A DNA stretch of 64,000 bases from Oxalobacteraceae bacterium (GCA_947454475.1 CANGLD010000001.1:21915-85914); one strand, 5' to 3'. Counted from the stretch's first letter, positions 1 to 10,159 are shown. Notes: a model not told the origin generated them from the letters alone. Program-made: numbers and translations.

Positions 1-729
1 ATCACCACCACCTGCAGCATTGAAGAATGAAGTACCGAAATGACGATCAGTCAGTGTCATGGTGATTGCACCTGCCAACACTGGCATAACAGCAATCAGT
101 AAGTACGCCGTGATCAACCATGTCCAGCAAAACATTGGCATCTTCATCAGTGTCATGCCAGGAGCGCGCATGTTCAAGATGGTAGTCACAATGTTGATCG
201 AACCCATGATGGATGAAGCACCCATGATGTGCATGGCGAAAATACCCATGTCCATACCGATACCCATCTGGGTTGATAACGGTGCATACAAAGTCCAGCC
301 TGCTGCAGTTGCGCCACCTGGAACTAAGAAGGAAGACACCAACAGAATGGCTGCTGGTGGCAATAACCAGAAGGAGAAGTTATTCATACGAGCGAATGCC
401 ATATCCGCAGCACCAATTTGCAGCGGAATCATCCAGTTCGCAAAACCTACGAAGGCCGGCATGATGGCACCGAACACCATGATCAGACCATGCATGGTGG
501 TTAACTGATTAAAGAATTCAGGCTTAAATAATTGCAAGCCAGGTTGGAAGAGTTCAGCACGAATACCTAATGCTAAAACACCACCAGTCAATAACATGGC
601 AAACGAAAACCATAAATATAAGGTGCCGATATCTTTATGATTGGTCGCAAACAACCAACGCTGCCAACCATGAGGATGATGATCGTGCGCGTCGTGACCG
701 TCGTGTGCGTGATCGATAGTTGTACTCAT
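1..729 (-). CDS. ctaD: cytochrome c oxidase subunit I, N-terminal part (truncated by window edge)
   Basis: Reverse-strand reading from ATG at 729 gives MSTTIDHAHDGHDAHDHHPHGWQRWLFATNHKDIGTLYLWFSFAMLLTGG..., the classic CoxA N-terminus; absent from the ORF track because it runs off the window. Confidence 0.95.
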   Translation of the reverse strand, partial: MSTTIDHAHDGHDAHDHHPHGWQRWLFATNHKDIGTLYLWFSFAMLLTGGVLALGIRAELFQPGLQLFKPEFFNQLTTMHGLIMVFGAIMPAFVGFANWMIPLQIGAADMAFARMNNFSFWLLPPAAILLVSSFLVPGGATAAGWTLYAPLSTQMGIGMDMGIFAMHIMGASSIMGSINIVTTILNMRAPGMTLMKMPMFCWTWLITAYLLIAVMPVLAGAITMTLTDRHFGTSFFNAAGGGD

Positions 730-762
730 CTGATTCTCCTGATATTTCAGTTCTATGCGTGA

Positions 763-1917
763 TTATTTGCGTGCAGCTAAAACTTCAGCTGCTTGCACGA
801 TATTTTGACCAGCCTTGTTCGACCAGTGATTACGGGTATAAGTAATCACCGCAGCGATTTCAGCGTCAGACAAGGTTTTCCATGAAGGCATAGCGTTTTT
901 GCCATTCAACAGCAAAGCAACTTGATCAGCCTTAGGACCATTCACAACTTTGGATCCATCCAATGCAGGGAAAGCACCTGGTACGCCCTTACCGGTTTCT
1001 TGATGACAGGCTACGCAGTTAGCTGCATACACTGATGCACCACGTGTTGTCAGCTCAGCTAAGGTCAATGGCTTATTTGCATCTTCTGCACCAGCTGTTG
1101 AGCCCTTTTTCTTTTCTGCCACCCACTTTGCATAATCTTCTTCGCTGAGTACATTCACAACGATAGGCATGAACGCATGCTCTTTGCCACACAACTCATA
1201 GCAGTTACCGCGATAGGTACCTACCTTCTCAGCTTTAAACCATGTGTCGCGCACAAAACCAGGAATCGCATCTTGTTTCACGCCCAGAGCAGGAACACCC
1301 CATGCATGAATCACATCATTCGCTGTTGTGACGATACGAATTTTTTTATTCACTGGAACCACGAGTGGGTTATCCACTTCAATCAGATAGTTGTCGCCCT
1401 TAGGTGCACCTTCGTGAATTTGATCACGTGGAGTGGCAAGTGCTGAGTAATAAGCGATACCTTCGCCTTCACCCTTGATGTAGTCATAGCCCCATTTCCA
1501 TTGCATACCCGTAGCTTTAATCGTGATATCTGCATTGGATGTGTCTTTCATCGCTACGACGGTTTTAGTCGCAGGCAACGCCATCAAAATAACGATTATG
1601 AATGGCACGACTGTCCATGCAATCTCCACCGTTGTGCTCTCGTGAAAGCTGGCCGCTTTATGACCTAAGGATTTACGATGTTTCAATATGGAGTAAAACA
1701 TCACACCGAACACAGCAAGGAAAATAACCACGCAGATCACCATCATCAACGTATGTAACTGATAAATATCAGCAGCAATCGCCGTCACAGGTGTTTGGAA
1801 ATTTAATTCACGAACGGCAGGACCACCCACCATATCATTGACAGCAAATGATGAGGTCGCAACCAGTTGCCCAGAAATTGCTGCAATCATCATGAGTAGG
1901 CGCTTCGCGTATTTCAT
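763..1917 (-). CDS. coxB: cytochrome c oxidase subunit II with C-terminal fused cytochrome c domain
   Basis: CuA motif region GNCYELCGKEHAFMPIVV plus a C-terminal CVACH heme c motif; next to ctaD. Confidence 0.95.
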   Translation of the reverse strand: MKYAKRLLMMIAAISGQLVATSSFAVNDMVGGPAVRELNFQTPVTAIAADIYQLHTLMMVICVVIFLAVFGVMFYSILKHRKSLGHKAASFHESTTVEIAWTVVPFIIVILMALPATKTVVAMKDTSNADITIKATGMQWKWGYDYIKGEGEGIAYYSALATPRDQIHEGAPKGDNYLIEVDNPLVVPVNKKIRIVTTANDVIHAWGVPALGVKQDAIPGFVRDTWFKAEKVGTYRGNCYELCGKEHAFMPIVVNVLSEEDYAKWVAEKKKGSTAGAEDANKPLTLAELTTRGASVYAANCVACHQETGKGVPGAFPALDGSKVVNGPKADQVALLLNGKNAMPSWKTLSDAEIAAVITYTRNHWSNKAGQNIVQAAEVLAARK

Positions 1918-1969
1918 ATTGTCCTCAAAAGCCTAAATAAAAAATTAATGCGGATGGTTAAGCATCCAA

Positions 1970-2464
1970 TTAAAAAAACTGAGGTGAACCTGCGTACTGC
2001 CCTAGTTCTTCACTCAGTTCTTTTGCAAATTCACGTCGCTTGCGTTCAGTGACAAATCGACCAACGTCCACTCTGGCACCGCCTGCTTCCAAACTGACCA
2101 ATCCGTGTTTGACCTTAGGTAAAGCCACACGCGTTCTGCTTGGATCGAGTCTGATCTTTTCCGTTTTTTCTGCTCGCACCATTTCGACCACGAGACCCGA
2201 TGCACTTAAAGCTATCTGATCTCTGTCGCTTGCATGCCGCCCGAAATAAAGAAACGCAAAAGCAACCGCCAACATTTCACAAACCGCAAATACCATCACC
2301 ACCCATGCGCCATGAAAAGTGAAGTAACTCGCTACTATCAATGAGGCAGCACATAAGACCGAGTAAGCCTTAATCAACTGGGTAGGCGAGATCGAGCAAT
2401 TTTGTTTCAAAATCCACTCACGCGTCGCCAACACACAACACCTCAATCTAAGAACGGGCTGCAA
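1970..2464 (-). CDS. DUF2244 domain-containing membrane protein
   Basis: REWILKQNCSISPTQL start and two TM helices, with YFGRHASDRD; usual neighbour of cox genes in betaproteobacteria. Confidence 0.75.
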   Translation of the reverse strand: MQPVLRLRCCVLATREWILKQNCSISPTQLIKAYSVLCAASLIVASYFTFHGAWVVMVFAVCEMLAVAFAFLYFGRHASDRDQIALSASGLVVEMVRAEKTEKIRLDPSRTRVALPKVKHGLVSLEAGGARVDVGRFVTERKRREFAKELSEELGQYAGSPQFF

Positions 2465-2573
2465 ATGTTTATCGGTTAACTTTGAAAGTATAAGTCAAAA
2501 GACAATTGATCGCCAAGAGGAAACACTTTCGTTACGGTTAGTAGACTAACCAGTCACTTTTTTGATCTATCGG

Positions 2574-3518
2574 TTACTTACGCAAAGCATCAAATCGGAT
2601 GATGCTACTTCCATCGGCGGTTTGTTTAGGGACAGGCCTAAAAGCATGACCATTAATCAATTCCACGCTTAAGTGAATTTTTCCATCCGGCTTGCGGCAT
2701 TGCTCCAAGCCCTCACGCACTCGATCCCACATACGTTTTCCAACTAGGGATTTTCGTCTAGTCAGCAAAGGATTTCCGCCCAAAGACCGAATATCTTGCA
2801 AAAGTTTTTCGATTGATGAATAAGTGATATTCATCATTTCCATATCCATCACGGGCGTAGCAAAACCAGCTGCCACCAGCATGTCACCTAAATCATGCAA
2901 ATCCACAAAAGGCAGCACGGCTTGTTGATGACCCAATTCTGCAAAAACATCGCTCAATGGCTTAAAGGTATTGGGACCAAAACAAGAAAACATTAGTAAA
3001 CCGTTGACCCGCAAGACACGCCTCCATTCTGCAAATACGCGATCGGGCTGAGGATGCCAATGTAAAGCGAGATTCGACCAAACCAAATCCAAACTGCCAT
3101 CCCTCAAGGGTAATTGCGCAAAGTCAGCACAGCCCAACATGGAATGACCTGGACCGAAACCCTGACGAACGCTCAGGTGTGACAACCAACGCTGAGGTAG
3201 CGACTTAGCTACTAGCGCTCGACTACGCGCCATTGCAAGCATGTCCTGCGAAGCATCCACACCACACAAGACCGCATCAGGAAAGCGGGTGCGCAAAGTC
3301 AATAAATCATCACCCTCACCACATCCGGCATCACATAGCGTGCTGGGATTAGTCTTAATCAAAGAGAGACGTTCAAACATGCGCGCTGAAATTTCACGTC
3401 GCAAAAATTGTGACTCTTGCACGCGATCAGTGTGCGTAAACAAACGCCGCACCTCTTTTAAAGAAATTGGTGCGCTTTGCAATGCAGTATTTTGCGAATC
3501 TAAATCTTGCACAGCCAT
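2574..3518 (-). CDS. SAM-dependent methyltransferase, BioC-like (malonyl-ACP O-methyltransferase family)
   Basis: DAGCGEGDDLL SAM motif, DLVWSNLALHWHPQPDRVFAEWRRVL; start probably the internal Met (MAVQDLDSQ) rather than 3545. Confidence 0.8.
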   Translation of the reverse strand: MAVQDLDSQNTALQSAPISLKEVRRLFTHTDRVQESQFLRREISARMFERLSLIKTNPSTLCDAGCGEGDDLLTLRTRFPDAVLCGVDASQDMLAMARSRALVAKSLPQRWLSHLSVRQGFGPGHSMLGCADFAQLPLRDGSLDLVWSNLALHWHPQPDRVFAEWRRVLRVNGLLMFSCFGPNTFKPLSDVFAELGHQQAVLPFVDLHDLGDMLVAAGFATPVMDMEMMNITYSSIEKLLQDIRSLGGNPLLTRRKSLVGKRMWDRVREGLEQCRKPDGKIHLSVELINGHAFRPVPKQTADGSSIIRFDALRK

Positions 3519-3607
3519 GAAATAAACCATCCTGATGACAAACAAATAGGTAAGTTAGTTTACACGCGACTACCTTTCTTCATGCTGTATCACTCTATTT
3601 TTGAAAT

Positions 3608-4357
3608 ATGAACTTAAATTTAGTTTGCAAAAAATTGTTAGATCAACTCTTACCTAGCACGTGCGTCTTATGTGAATGCGCCATACTTGACTTAAAAAAT
3701 ATGCAGCAATTCAGTCATACTGGCGTATGCGAGGCGTGTTTCTTGCGATTTTTTAATCAAAGAACATTGCGCTGCAAGATATGTGCAAATAAATTAGATA
3801 TGACAGCAACTTATGCTTTATGTGGCACTTGCCTAACTCATCCACCCGCTTTCGATCACACTATTGCAGTTACTGATTACGTTGCTCCTTACAATACGCT
3901 GATACACGCATTGAAATTTCAGCATCGTCTCGCGCTAGCACCTCTGTTTGCTCAACTGTTAGCGCAAGCATGGACTCAATCTAAGATAAAGCAAGTCGAC
4001 ATCATGACCGTTATTCCTTTATCTGCAGAACGACTCATAGAAAGAGGATTCAATCAATCATTAGAAATTGCTAAACCTCTTGCGAAAATTTTGTCTATTC
4101 CCTTGATGCCTAAACTAGCCATCAGAAGTCGTCATACACAAGCGCAAAGCAGCTTAGCTTTTCATAAAAGAAGGGATAATTTACGTGGAGCGTTTATCAT
4201 TCCTACTACGTCACAGACATTTAAGAATAAACACATCCTCGTCATTGATGATGTGATGACGAGTGGGCACACTCTGAATGAATTCGCCGCTTGCTTAAAA
4301 CGCCATGGCGCGGCGAGCGTGACCAATTTGATTGTTGCGCGTACTGTTGCGCATTAA
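3608..4357 (+). CDS. ComF family phosphoribosyltransferase-like protein
   Basis: N-terminal CxxC zinc-ribbon pairs (CVLCEC, CKIC, CGTC) and PRPP-type motif ILVIDDVMTSGHT. Confidence 0.9.
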   Translation: MNLNLVCKKLLDQLLPSTCVLCECAILDLKNMQQFSHTGVCEACFLRFFNQRTLRCKICANKLDMTATYALCGTCLTHPPAFDHTIAVTDYVAPYNTLIHALKFQHRLALAPLFAQLLAQAWTQSKIKQVDIMTVIPLSAERLIERGFNQSLEIAKPLAKILSIPLMPKLAIRSRHTQAQSSLAFHKRRDNLRGAFIIPTTSQTFKNKHILVIDDVMTSGHTLNEFAACLKRHGAASVTNLIVARTVAH

Positions 4358-4379
4358 TTTTTCCGTTTAGGAGCAAGCC

Positions 4380-4850
4380 TTGTTTCATGTCGTTTTAGTC
4401 GAACCAGAAATACCACCCAACACTGGCAATATCATTCGGCTATGCGCCAATAGCGGAGCACAACTACATTTAATTGAACCACTAGGCTTTCCTTTAGATG
4501 ACGCCAGAATGCGCCGCGCCGGATTGGATTATCATGAGTACACGAACATGCAAGTGCATGCAGATTGGCCAGCATTTATCCATCACTTACAACCCAATCC
4601 CACTCGATTATTCGCCATCACTACACATGGATCACACACTTATACGAAAACACAATTTCAAGCAGGTGATGTATTCGTATTTGGCTCTGAAACTAAAGGA
4701 CTCGATCCCGCATTACGTAATCACTTTCCAGAGCAGCAGCGATTACGACTTCCTATGCAACCCGATAATCGCAGCTTAAATTTATCGAATGCAGTCGCGA
4801 TCATTGTGTATGAGGCTTGGCGTCAACATGATTTTGTAGGTGGCAATTAA
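4380..4850 (+). CDS. trmL: tRNA (cytidine(34)-2'-O)-methyltransferase
   Basis: SPOUT signature: FHVVLVEPEIPPNTGNIIRLCANSGAQLHLIEPLGF ... FGSETKGL ... MQPDNRSLNLSNAVAIIVYEAWRQ; TTG start. Confidence 0.93.
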   Translation: MFHVVLVEPEIPPNTGNIIRLCANSGAQLHLIEPLGFPLDDARMRRAGLDYHEYTNMQVHADWPAFIHHLQPNPTRLFAITTHGSHTYTKTQFQAGDVFVFGSETKGLDPALRNHFPEQQRLRLPMQPDNRSLNLSNAVAIIVYEAWRQHDFVGGN

Positions 4851-4892
4851 TCTTATCTATCTTTTTATTTTTTACTTATTCAAGGAATTCAC

Positions 4893-5363
4893 ATGATCAT
4901 TAAGAAAATTCTTATCGCCTGTTTCATGCTAAGCAGTGCATGCGCGCTTGCCCATGATTTTCAAGTTGGTAGCATCAAAGTGGATCACCCCACTGCGCGC
5001 GCAACCGCAGCAGGCCAAACGAATGGCGCCGCCTTTATGGAAATTATGAATAAAGGAAAATCAGTTGATAAACTAATTTCTGCAAATTCACCCACAGCAG
5101 AAACCGTAGAAATTCACAGCATGAGTATGGAAGGTGACGTGATGAAAATGCGTGCTGTGGAAAACTTGGAATTACCTGCAGGTTCCAATGTGAAATTACA
5201 GCATGGACAGGGTTATCACATTATGTTGTTAGGCTTAAAAAAGCCTTTAAGCGCAGGTGACAAATTTCCTATGACGTTGCAATTTGAAAAAGCAGGGAAA
5301 TTAAAGTTAGTCGTGCATGTAGAAGAGAAACCAGCCCAACATGGGGCAGAACATCATCATTAA
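4893..5363 (+). CDS. periplasmic copper chaperone PCu(A)C
   Basis: Signal peptide, HPTARAT...GAAFMEIMN...VEIHSM...GYHIMLLGLK, His-rich C-terminus. Confidence 0.9.
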   Translation: MIIKKILIACFMLSSACALAHDFQVGSIKVDHPTARATAAGQTNGAAFMEIMNKGKSVDKLISANSPTAETVEIHSMSMEGDVMKMRAVENLELPAGSNVKLQHGQGYHIMLLGLKKPLSAGDKFPMTLQFEKAGKLKLVVHVEEKPAQHGAEHHH

Positions 5364-5375
5364 ATCTTAATCAAC

Positions 5376-5437
5376 AAGTTATGACTAGCATGCGTAGAAA
5401 CTTTAATTCACATGCTAGTCAACTTATTCAGATTTTT
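5376..5437 (+). terminator. hairpin between convergent genes
   Basis: TGACTAGCATG (5382-5392) pairs perfectly with CATGCTAGTCA (5411-5421), followed by GATTTTTTAAATC; between convergent PCu(A)C and ferritin-like genes. Confidence 0.65.
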
Positions 5438-6297
5438 TAAATCGCTGAGAGAGTCGCACCCTCTGCTCTTGCAATTGCTTCTTTGCGATAGCGATTCAAG
5501 TCCTGCACTGTCGTGAATGCACGCTCGAATAATAATGAGAGATTGTGCAAAATACGATCAACTACTTTTTTCTCCCACTCAGCATCAAAACAAATTTGTT
5601 TATCTAGCCATGCTTCTAACCAAGCAGGATCAGGCAAGCGACTTTGCACTGTGTCATTCGGAAAGAGCGCGCGGTTGACGTGTAAATTTGTAGGATGCAA
5701 TGGTTTTTCTGTGCGTCTTGCAGATGCCATGAGCACACCAATTTTTGCAAACGCTATACGTGCTGGCTCACCGACTTCACTTAACGCTTTTTTCATATAG
5801 CGCAGATACGCACCACCATGCCGTGCTTCATCTTGACTAATAATTTTATAAATCTGTCGAATAACAGGCTCAGTGTGCCATTCTGATGCACAGCGATACC
5901 AGTGATTAAGACGAATCTCACCACAAAAATGCAGCATCAGTGTTTCTAATGGTGGTGCTGGATCAAATTCGAAACGTACTTTATCTAACTCCGCTTCAGT
6001 AGGAACCAGCTCTGGCCTAAAGCGTCGCAAATATTCCATTAATACGAGCGAGTGTTTTTGTTCTTCAAAAAACCACACCGACATGAACGCAGAAAAATCA
6101 CTATCGTGTCGGTTGTCTCTTAAAAACATTTCTGTCGCAGGCAAGGCTGACCATTCCGTGATGGCATTCATGCGTATGGTTTGCGCTTGCTCCTCTGTGA
6201 GACTCGCAGCATCAAACTGATCCCATGGAATATCGGTTTCCATGTTCCAGCGCACTTGTTCCAAGGACCTAAATAATTCGGGATACAACATAGGCAT
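5437..6297 (-). CDS. ferritin-like / rubrerythrin-type diiron-fold protein
   Basis: Helical protein with paired ExxH-type motifs (FFEEQKHSLVLMEYL, ISQDEARHGGAYLRYM). Confidence 0.75.
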   Translation of the reverse strand: MPMLYPELFRSLEQVRWNMETDIPWDQFDAASLTEEQAQTIRMNAITEWSALPATEMFLRDNRHDSDFSAFMSVWFFEEQKHSLVLMEYLRRFRPELVPTEAELDKVRFEFDPAPPLETLMLHFCGEIRLNHWYRCASEWHTEPVIRQIYKIISQDEARHGGAYLRYMKKALSEVGEPARIAFAKIGVLMASARRTEKPLHPTNLHVNRALFPNDTVQSRLPDPAWLEAWLDKQICFDAEWEKKVVDRILHNLSLLFERAFTTVQDLNRYRKEAIARAEGATLSAI

Positions 6298-6392
6298 GCT
6301 TTTTTGCTAAATAAATTGATGCTTGGATTCTACCAACAACATATGACAATTCTCTTATACCAATAACAAAAGTGCGTGTTTTCAACTTGATA

Positions 6393-7937
6393 TTACAAAC
6401 AATCTAAGTCTTCCAACATGATTGCTGCTCGCTGCCTAATTAATTCCAATTCATCAGGCTTAATCTTGTCGAGATTTTTTGCCATTAATGCAGTGCGAGG
6501 ATTTGACGTTAGTTCAGCAGCGTGGCGATCTATGAAGTTCCAATACAGCGTTGTGAAGGGACAGGCATCTGCTCCGCTGCGTTGTGCAGGTTGATATTTA
6601 CAGTTGTTACAGTAGTTACTCTGACGATTGATATAAGCACCACTAGAGATGTATGGCTTACTAGTGAATCTACTGCCACATGCATGCAACGCCATACCTG
6701 CCGTGTTAGGTAACTCTACCCATTCCACTGCGTCGACATAAATCGCTAAAAACCAATCTCCCACAGCCTGCGGTGAGAGCTCCGCCAACAAAGCAAAATT
6801 TCCCATAACCATTAAGCGCTGTATGTGATGCGCATAACCATAGCGCAAGGTTTGTCGCAAACTATCTTGCATACACGCCATTTGCGTTTCACCTGTCCAG
6901 TACCACGCCGGCAAGTTGCGCTGATGTGCATAGTGATTGGCCTGTTTCATTTTGGGCATATCCAACCAATACATACCGCGTATAAATTCACGCCAGCCTA
7001 GAACCTGCCTAATGAAACCTTCTACATTTTCTAAGCTTGCCTGACCCTCGCTATAAGCTTGTTCAGCTCGTGCAATCACTTCCCTCGGATCGAGTAAATG
7101 TAAATTCAATGCAGCAGATAATAAGGAGTGCCAGCCATAGGGCGTATCCGTCCACATCGCATCTTGGTAGGTTCCGAACTGCGATAAGCGATGCATGATA
7201 AAAATATCTAATGCCTCTAATGCCTGTTCACGCGTAACCGGCCAGCTAAAATCTTTTAGTTCTCCCGGATGATCAGGAAACAATTTTTGCACTAAGGCCA
7301 TGACTTCGAGAGTGATCGCATCGGGCAGAAATCCGGCGGGGGCTGGAATTAGCCCTGGACCAACTTGTGCTCCACGCTTGGGGTAAGCGCTTCTATTTTC
7401 AGCATCAAAATTCCACGTTCCTCCAACTGGCTGACCTTTATCCATCAGGACAGAATATTTTTTGCGCATGACACGATAAAAAAACTCCATGCGCAATTCT
7501 TTTTTACCAGCTGCCCAAGTAGAAAATTCCGCCCGACTGCACATGAAATGGGTGTCATCAATGACGAATAAAGTCATCCCCATTTGCTCGCAACTTTTCT
7601 CTATCATTTTTTGCATGCGCCACTCACCTGGATCCGCGACTCGCAAACCTGAGGCTAAGCAGCGCTGCAAAACCGATTCCAATCTGAGGGAAAAATCTGG
7701 TTCTAGTCTATCGTCCAGTTGTACATATTCCAGCGTCCAACCACGTGCTACAACCTGATTAGCAAAATGCCGCATAGCAGAGAGAAACAGAGTAATTCTG
7801 GCCTTATGCGACCATACTGCTGTGGCTTCCCCAGCCGCCTCTATTAAAAGCACGCGATCTTGCGAAGGATCGAAACCCTCTAATGCGGGGTTAGTAAAAC
7901 TGAGCTGATCCCCAAGTATCAGGACAAGATTGCGCAT
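6393..7937 (-). CDS. cryptochrome/photolyase family protein, iron-sulfur (FeS-BCP / PhrB-like) type
   Basis: MRNLVLILGDQLS start; IRQVLGWREFIRGMYW; HACGSRF ... YCNNCKYQ ... ADACPFTTLYWNFIDRH, the Cys pattern of FeS photolyases. Confidence 0.92.
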   Translation of the reverse strand: MRNLVLILGDQLSFTNPALEGFDPSQDRVLLIEAAGEATAVWSHKARITLFLSAMRHFANQVVARGWTLEYVQLDDRLEPDFSLRLESVLQRCLASGLRVADPGEWRMQKMIEKSCEQMGMTLFVIDDTHFMCSRAEFSTWAAGKKELRMEFFYRVMRKKYSVLMDKGQPVGGTWNFDAENRSAYPKRGAQVGPGLIPAPAGFLPDAITLEVMALVQKLFPDHPGELKDFSWPVTREQALEALDIFIMHRLSQFGTYQDAMWTDTPYGWHSLLSAALNLHLLDPREVIARAEQAYSEGQASLENVEGFIRQVLGWREFIRGMYWLDMPKMKQANHYAHQRNLPAWYWTGETQMACMQDSLRQTLRYGYAHHIQRLMVMGNFALLAELSPQAVGDWFLAIYVDAVEWVELPNTAGMALHACGSRFTSKPYISSGAYINRQSNYCNNCKYQPAQRSGADACPFTTLYWNFIDRHAAELTSNPRTALMAKNLDKIKPDELELIRQRAAIMLEDLDCL

Positions 7938-8061
7938 GGAACTGGCCTTTGTATGTGTCTTTTATATAAATATTTCAGCCTGATTAGCGCATCCCACAAG
8001 CTGCGGATTTGCGCTAGAATAGACTAATCAGTTTAAATTAAAACTTCTCGGTATTGTACCT

Positions 8062-8640
8062 ATGACAAACACTCTGCAGCGTTCTTTTTTATCCCAACTC
8101 AGCCGGTTTTGCTTGTTCGCCTGCACTAGCCTTGTGGCTGTCAGTGTTTACGCAAATGATTGCCCTAGCTTGCTGGATCATAAATTCAATCGCTTGCAAG
8201 ACGATGCGCCGCAAAATCTTTGTCAATATGCGGGCAAAGTCGCCTTGGTCATTAATACGGCTAGCTATTGTGGATACACCGCGCAATATGAAGGTTTAGA
8301 AAAACTCTACGCAAAATATAAAGATAAAGGCTTAGTCGTACTGGGTTTTCCTTCGAACGACTTTAGCCAAGAGCCTGGCAACAATAAAGAGATTGCAGAT
8401 TTTTGCTACAACACCTACGGCGTGAAATTTCCTATGTTTGCGAAATCTTCCGTCAAAGGCAAAGACATGAATCCTTTATTTTCTGCTTTGTCTAAAGCGA
8501 GTGGAAAATCGCCTGGTTGGAATTTTCATAAATACTTAATTGATAAAGAAGGCAAATTAGTTGCTAACTATGGCAGCAGCGTTAGTCCTGATGATAAAAA
8601 TTTAGTGGCTGCTATAGAAAAAGCACTCTCTGTAAAATAA
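8062..8640 (+). CDS. glutathione peroxidase (Cys type)
   Basis: ALVINTASYCGYTAQYEGLEKLYAKYKDKGLVVLGFPSNDFSQEPG; signal peptide. Confidence 0.93.
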   Translation: MTNTLQRSFLSQLSRFCLFACTSLVAVSVYANDCPSLLDHKFNRLQDDAPQNLCQYAGKVALVINTASYCGYTAQYEGLEKLYAKYKDKGLVVLGFPSNDFSQEPGNNKEIADFCYNTYGVKFPMFAKSSVKGKDMNPLFSALSKASGKSPGWNFHKYLIDKEGKLVANYGSSVSPDDKNLVAAIEKALSVK

Positions 8641-8686
8641 ATTGCCTTAACTAATAGACGTTTCGTATGTAGTACGTCCTGTTTCT

Positions 8687-8776
8687 GCTGTGATGACTCC
8701 AGCTCAGCTGGTGACCAGCACCAGAGTATGCTTTTCCCCAACCCAAATTTCTCTGGTCATCATCACAGCGTTTTTA
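8687..8776. other. multi-stem inverted-repeat element (candidate structured RNA or leader)
   Basis: Outer stem GCTGTGATGA (8687-8696) / TCATCACAGC (8760-8769); inner CCAGC/GCTGG (8699-8703/8707-8711) and ACCAGAG/CTCTGGT (8720-8726/8751-8757); GTTTTTATT follows on the + strand. Confidence 0.5.
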
Positions 8777-8846
8777 TTCCATAGGGTTGTGGCATTGTGC
8801 ATGTCATTCTCATCCATGCGCAAAGCTGAATAACTAATTAATCTCC

Positions 8847-10130
8847 ATGAAAATAGCTGTCGTTGGTTCAGGCATTTCCGGTTTGTATTCCGCATGGCAG
8901 CTTACACAAAGTGGCCATGAAGTCTCGCTATTTGAAGCGAATGATTATTTCGGCGGTCATACGAATACGGTGGATGTCACTCTCGATGGTGTAACACATG
9001 GTGTTGATACTGGTTTTTTAGTTTTTAATGAACGAACCTATCCGAATCTGATTGCACTGTTTAATCACTTAGATGTGCACACGACCGGCAGTGATATGTC
9101 GTTCTCGGTAAAGCTTCCACTTAGCTCCGATAGTCATGCACGTACTTTGGAATGGGCAGGCGCTAATCTACAAACTGTCTTCGTACAAAAACGTAATTTA
9201 TTCAATATTCGTTTTTGGCGCATGTTGCGCGACATATTACGTTTCAATCGTCAAACCACTGCACTTGCTGAGCAATCAAACACCTCTTCACTCTCGCTAG
9301 GCGACTTCCTGATTCAACATCGTTATAGCCAAGAATTCAGAGATTGGTATTTACTCCCTATGGTCGGTTGTATCTGGTCATGCCCAACCGAACAAATGCT
9401 AGCTTTTCCACTCGCTAGCTTTGTCTCGTTTTGTCATAACCATGGATTGTTACAAGTAGAAAATCGTCCTAAATGGTTTACGGTGACAGGTGGTGCTAAA
9501 AATTATGTGGAAAAATTATTGAGTGCTATTCAACAAAAACACCTTCATTCCCCTGTGTTATCTATTAAAAGAGAAGACTTTGGTTTACACAAGCAAGTTC
9601 GACTAGAAGTGCAAGGTACATCGCATTTATTTGATCACGTTGTATTAGCTACCCATAGCGATCAAAGTCTAGCCATGCTGAGCGATGCTAGTGAAGATGA
9701 AAAAAATATTTTATCTGCAGTTACTTATCAGCCTAATCAAGCCATACTGCATACCGATGCTAGCTGCCTACCTAACAATAAGGATGCATGGTCAGCATGG
9801 AATTATGAAAGCATCAGTGGTGCAGAGCCACGCGTGTGTGTGCACTATCTGATTAATAAACTACAACCTCTGCCTTTCACTACACCAGTCATTGTGTCCC
9901 TTAATCCACTACATGAACCCGATCCAACAAAAATCTTAGGTCGCTATGATTATGCGCATCCAGTCTTTGATGCCGCTGCCATCACAGCACAAGAAAATTT
10001 GCATCGCATTCAAGGCCAGAACAACACATGGTTTGCAGGCGCATGGACTGGCTATGGCTTTCATGAAGATGGTTTGAAATCTGGCATGCGTGTATGTCAA
10101 GCATTAGCCCAGAGTGCGGAACATCACTAA
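8847..10130 (+). CDS. FAD-dependent amine-oxidase-like oxidoreductase
   Basis: MKIAVVGSGISGLYSAWQLTQSGHEVSLFEANDYFGGHTNTV; FAGAWTGYGFHEDGLKSG C-terminal signature of the CFA-linked family. Confidence 0.9.
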   Translation: MKIAVVGSGISGLYSAWQLTQSGHEVSLFEANDYFGGHTNTVDVTLDGVTHGVDTGFLVFNERTYPNLIALFNHLDVHTTGSDMSFSVKLPLSSDSHARTLEWAGANLQTVFVQKRNLFNIRFWRMLRDILRFNRQTTALAEQSNTSSLSLGDFLIQHRYSQEFRDWYLLPMVGCIWSCPTEQMLAFPLASFVSFCHNHGLLQVENRPKWFTVTGGAKNYVEKLLSAIQQKHLHSPVLSIKREDFGLHKQVRLEVQGTSHLFDHVVLATHSDQSLAMLSDASEDEKNILSAVTYQPNQAILHTDASCLPNNKDAWSAWNYESISGAEPRVCVHYLINKLQPLPFTTPVIVSLNPLHEPDPTKILGRYDYAHPVFDAAAITAQENLHRIQGQNNTWFAGAWTGYGFHEDGLKSGMRVCQALAQSAEHH

Positions 10131-10159
10131 CTATTAGCTGCTCACCCTGACTTATCTGT

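Noticed and set aside
59-508. ORF track + strand 149 aa protein
   Set aside because: Exactly antisense to ctaD, whose conserved protein is read on the minus strand; Met/Ile/Pro-rich translation is an antisense artefact.
7938-8061. ECF-sigma (RpoE-ChrR-type TGATC...TAAGA) promoter between photolyase and glutathione peroxidase
   Set aside because: I looked on both strands and found no convincing match, so no promoter is claimed.
8704-8895. Minus-strand 63 aa ORF across the structured element
   Set aside because: Overlaps the inverted repeats and the start of the FAD oxidoreductase; no recognisable protein features.
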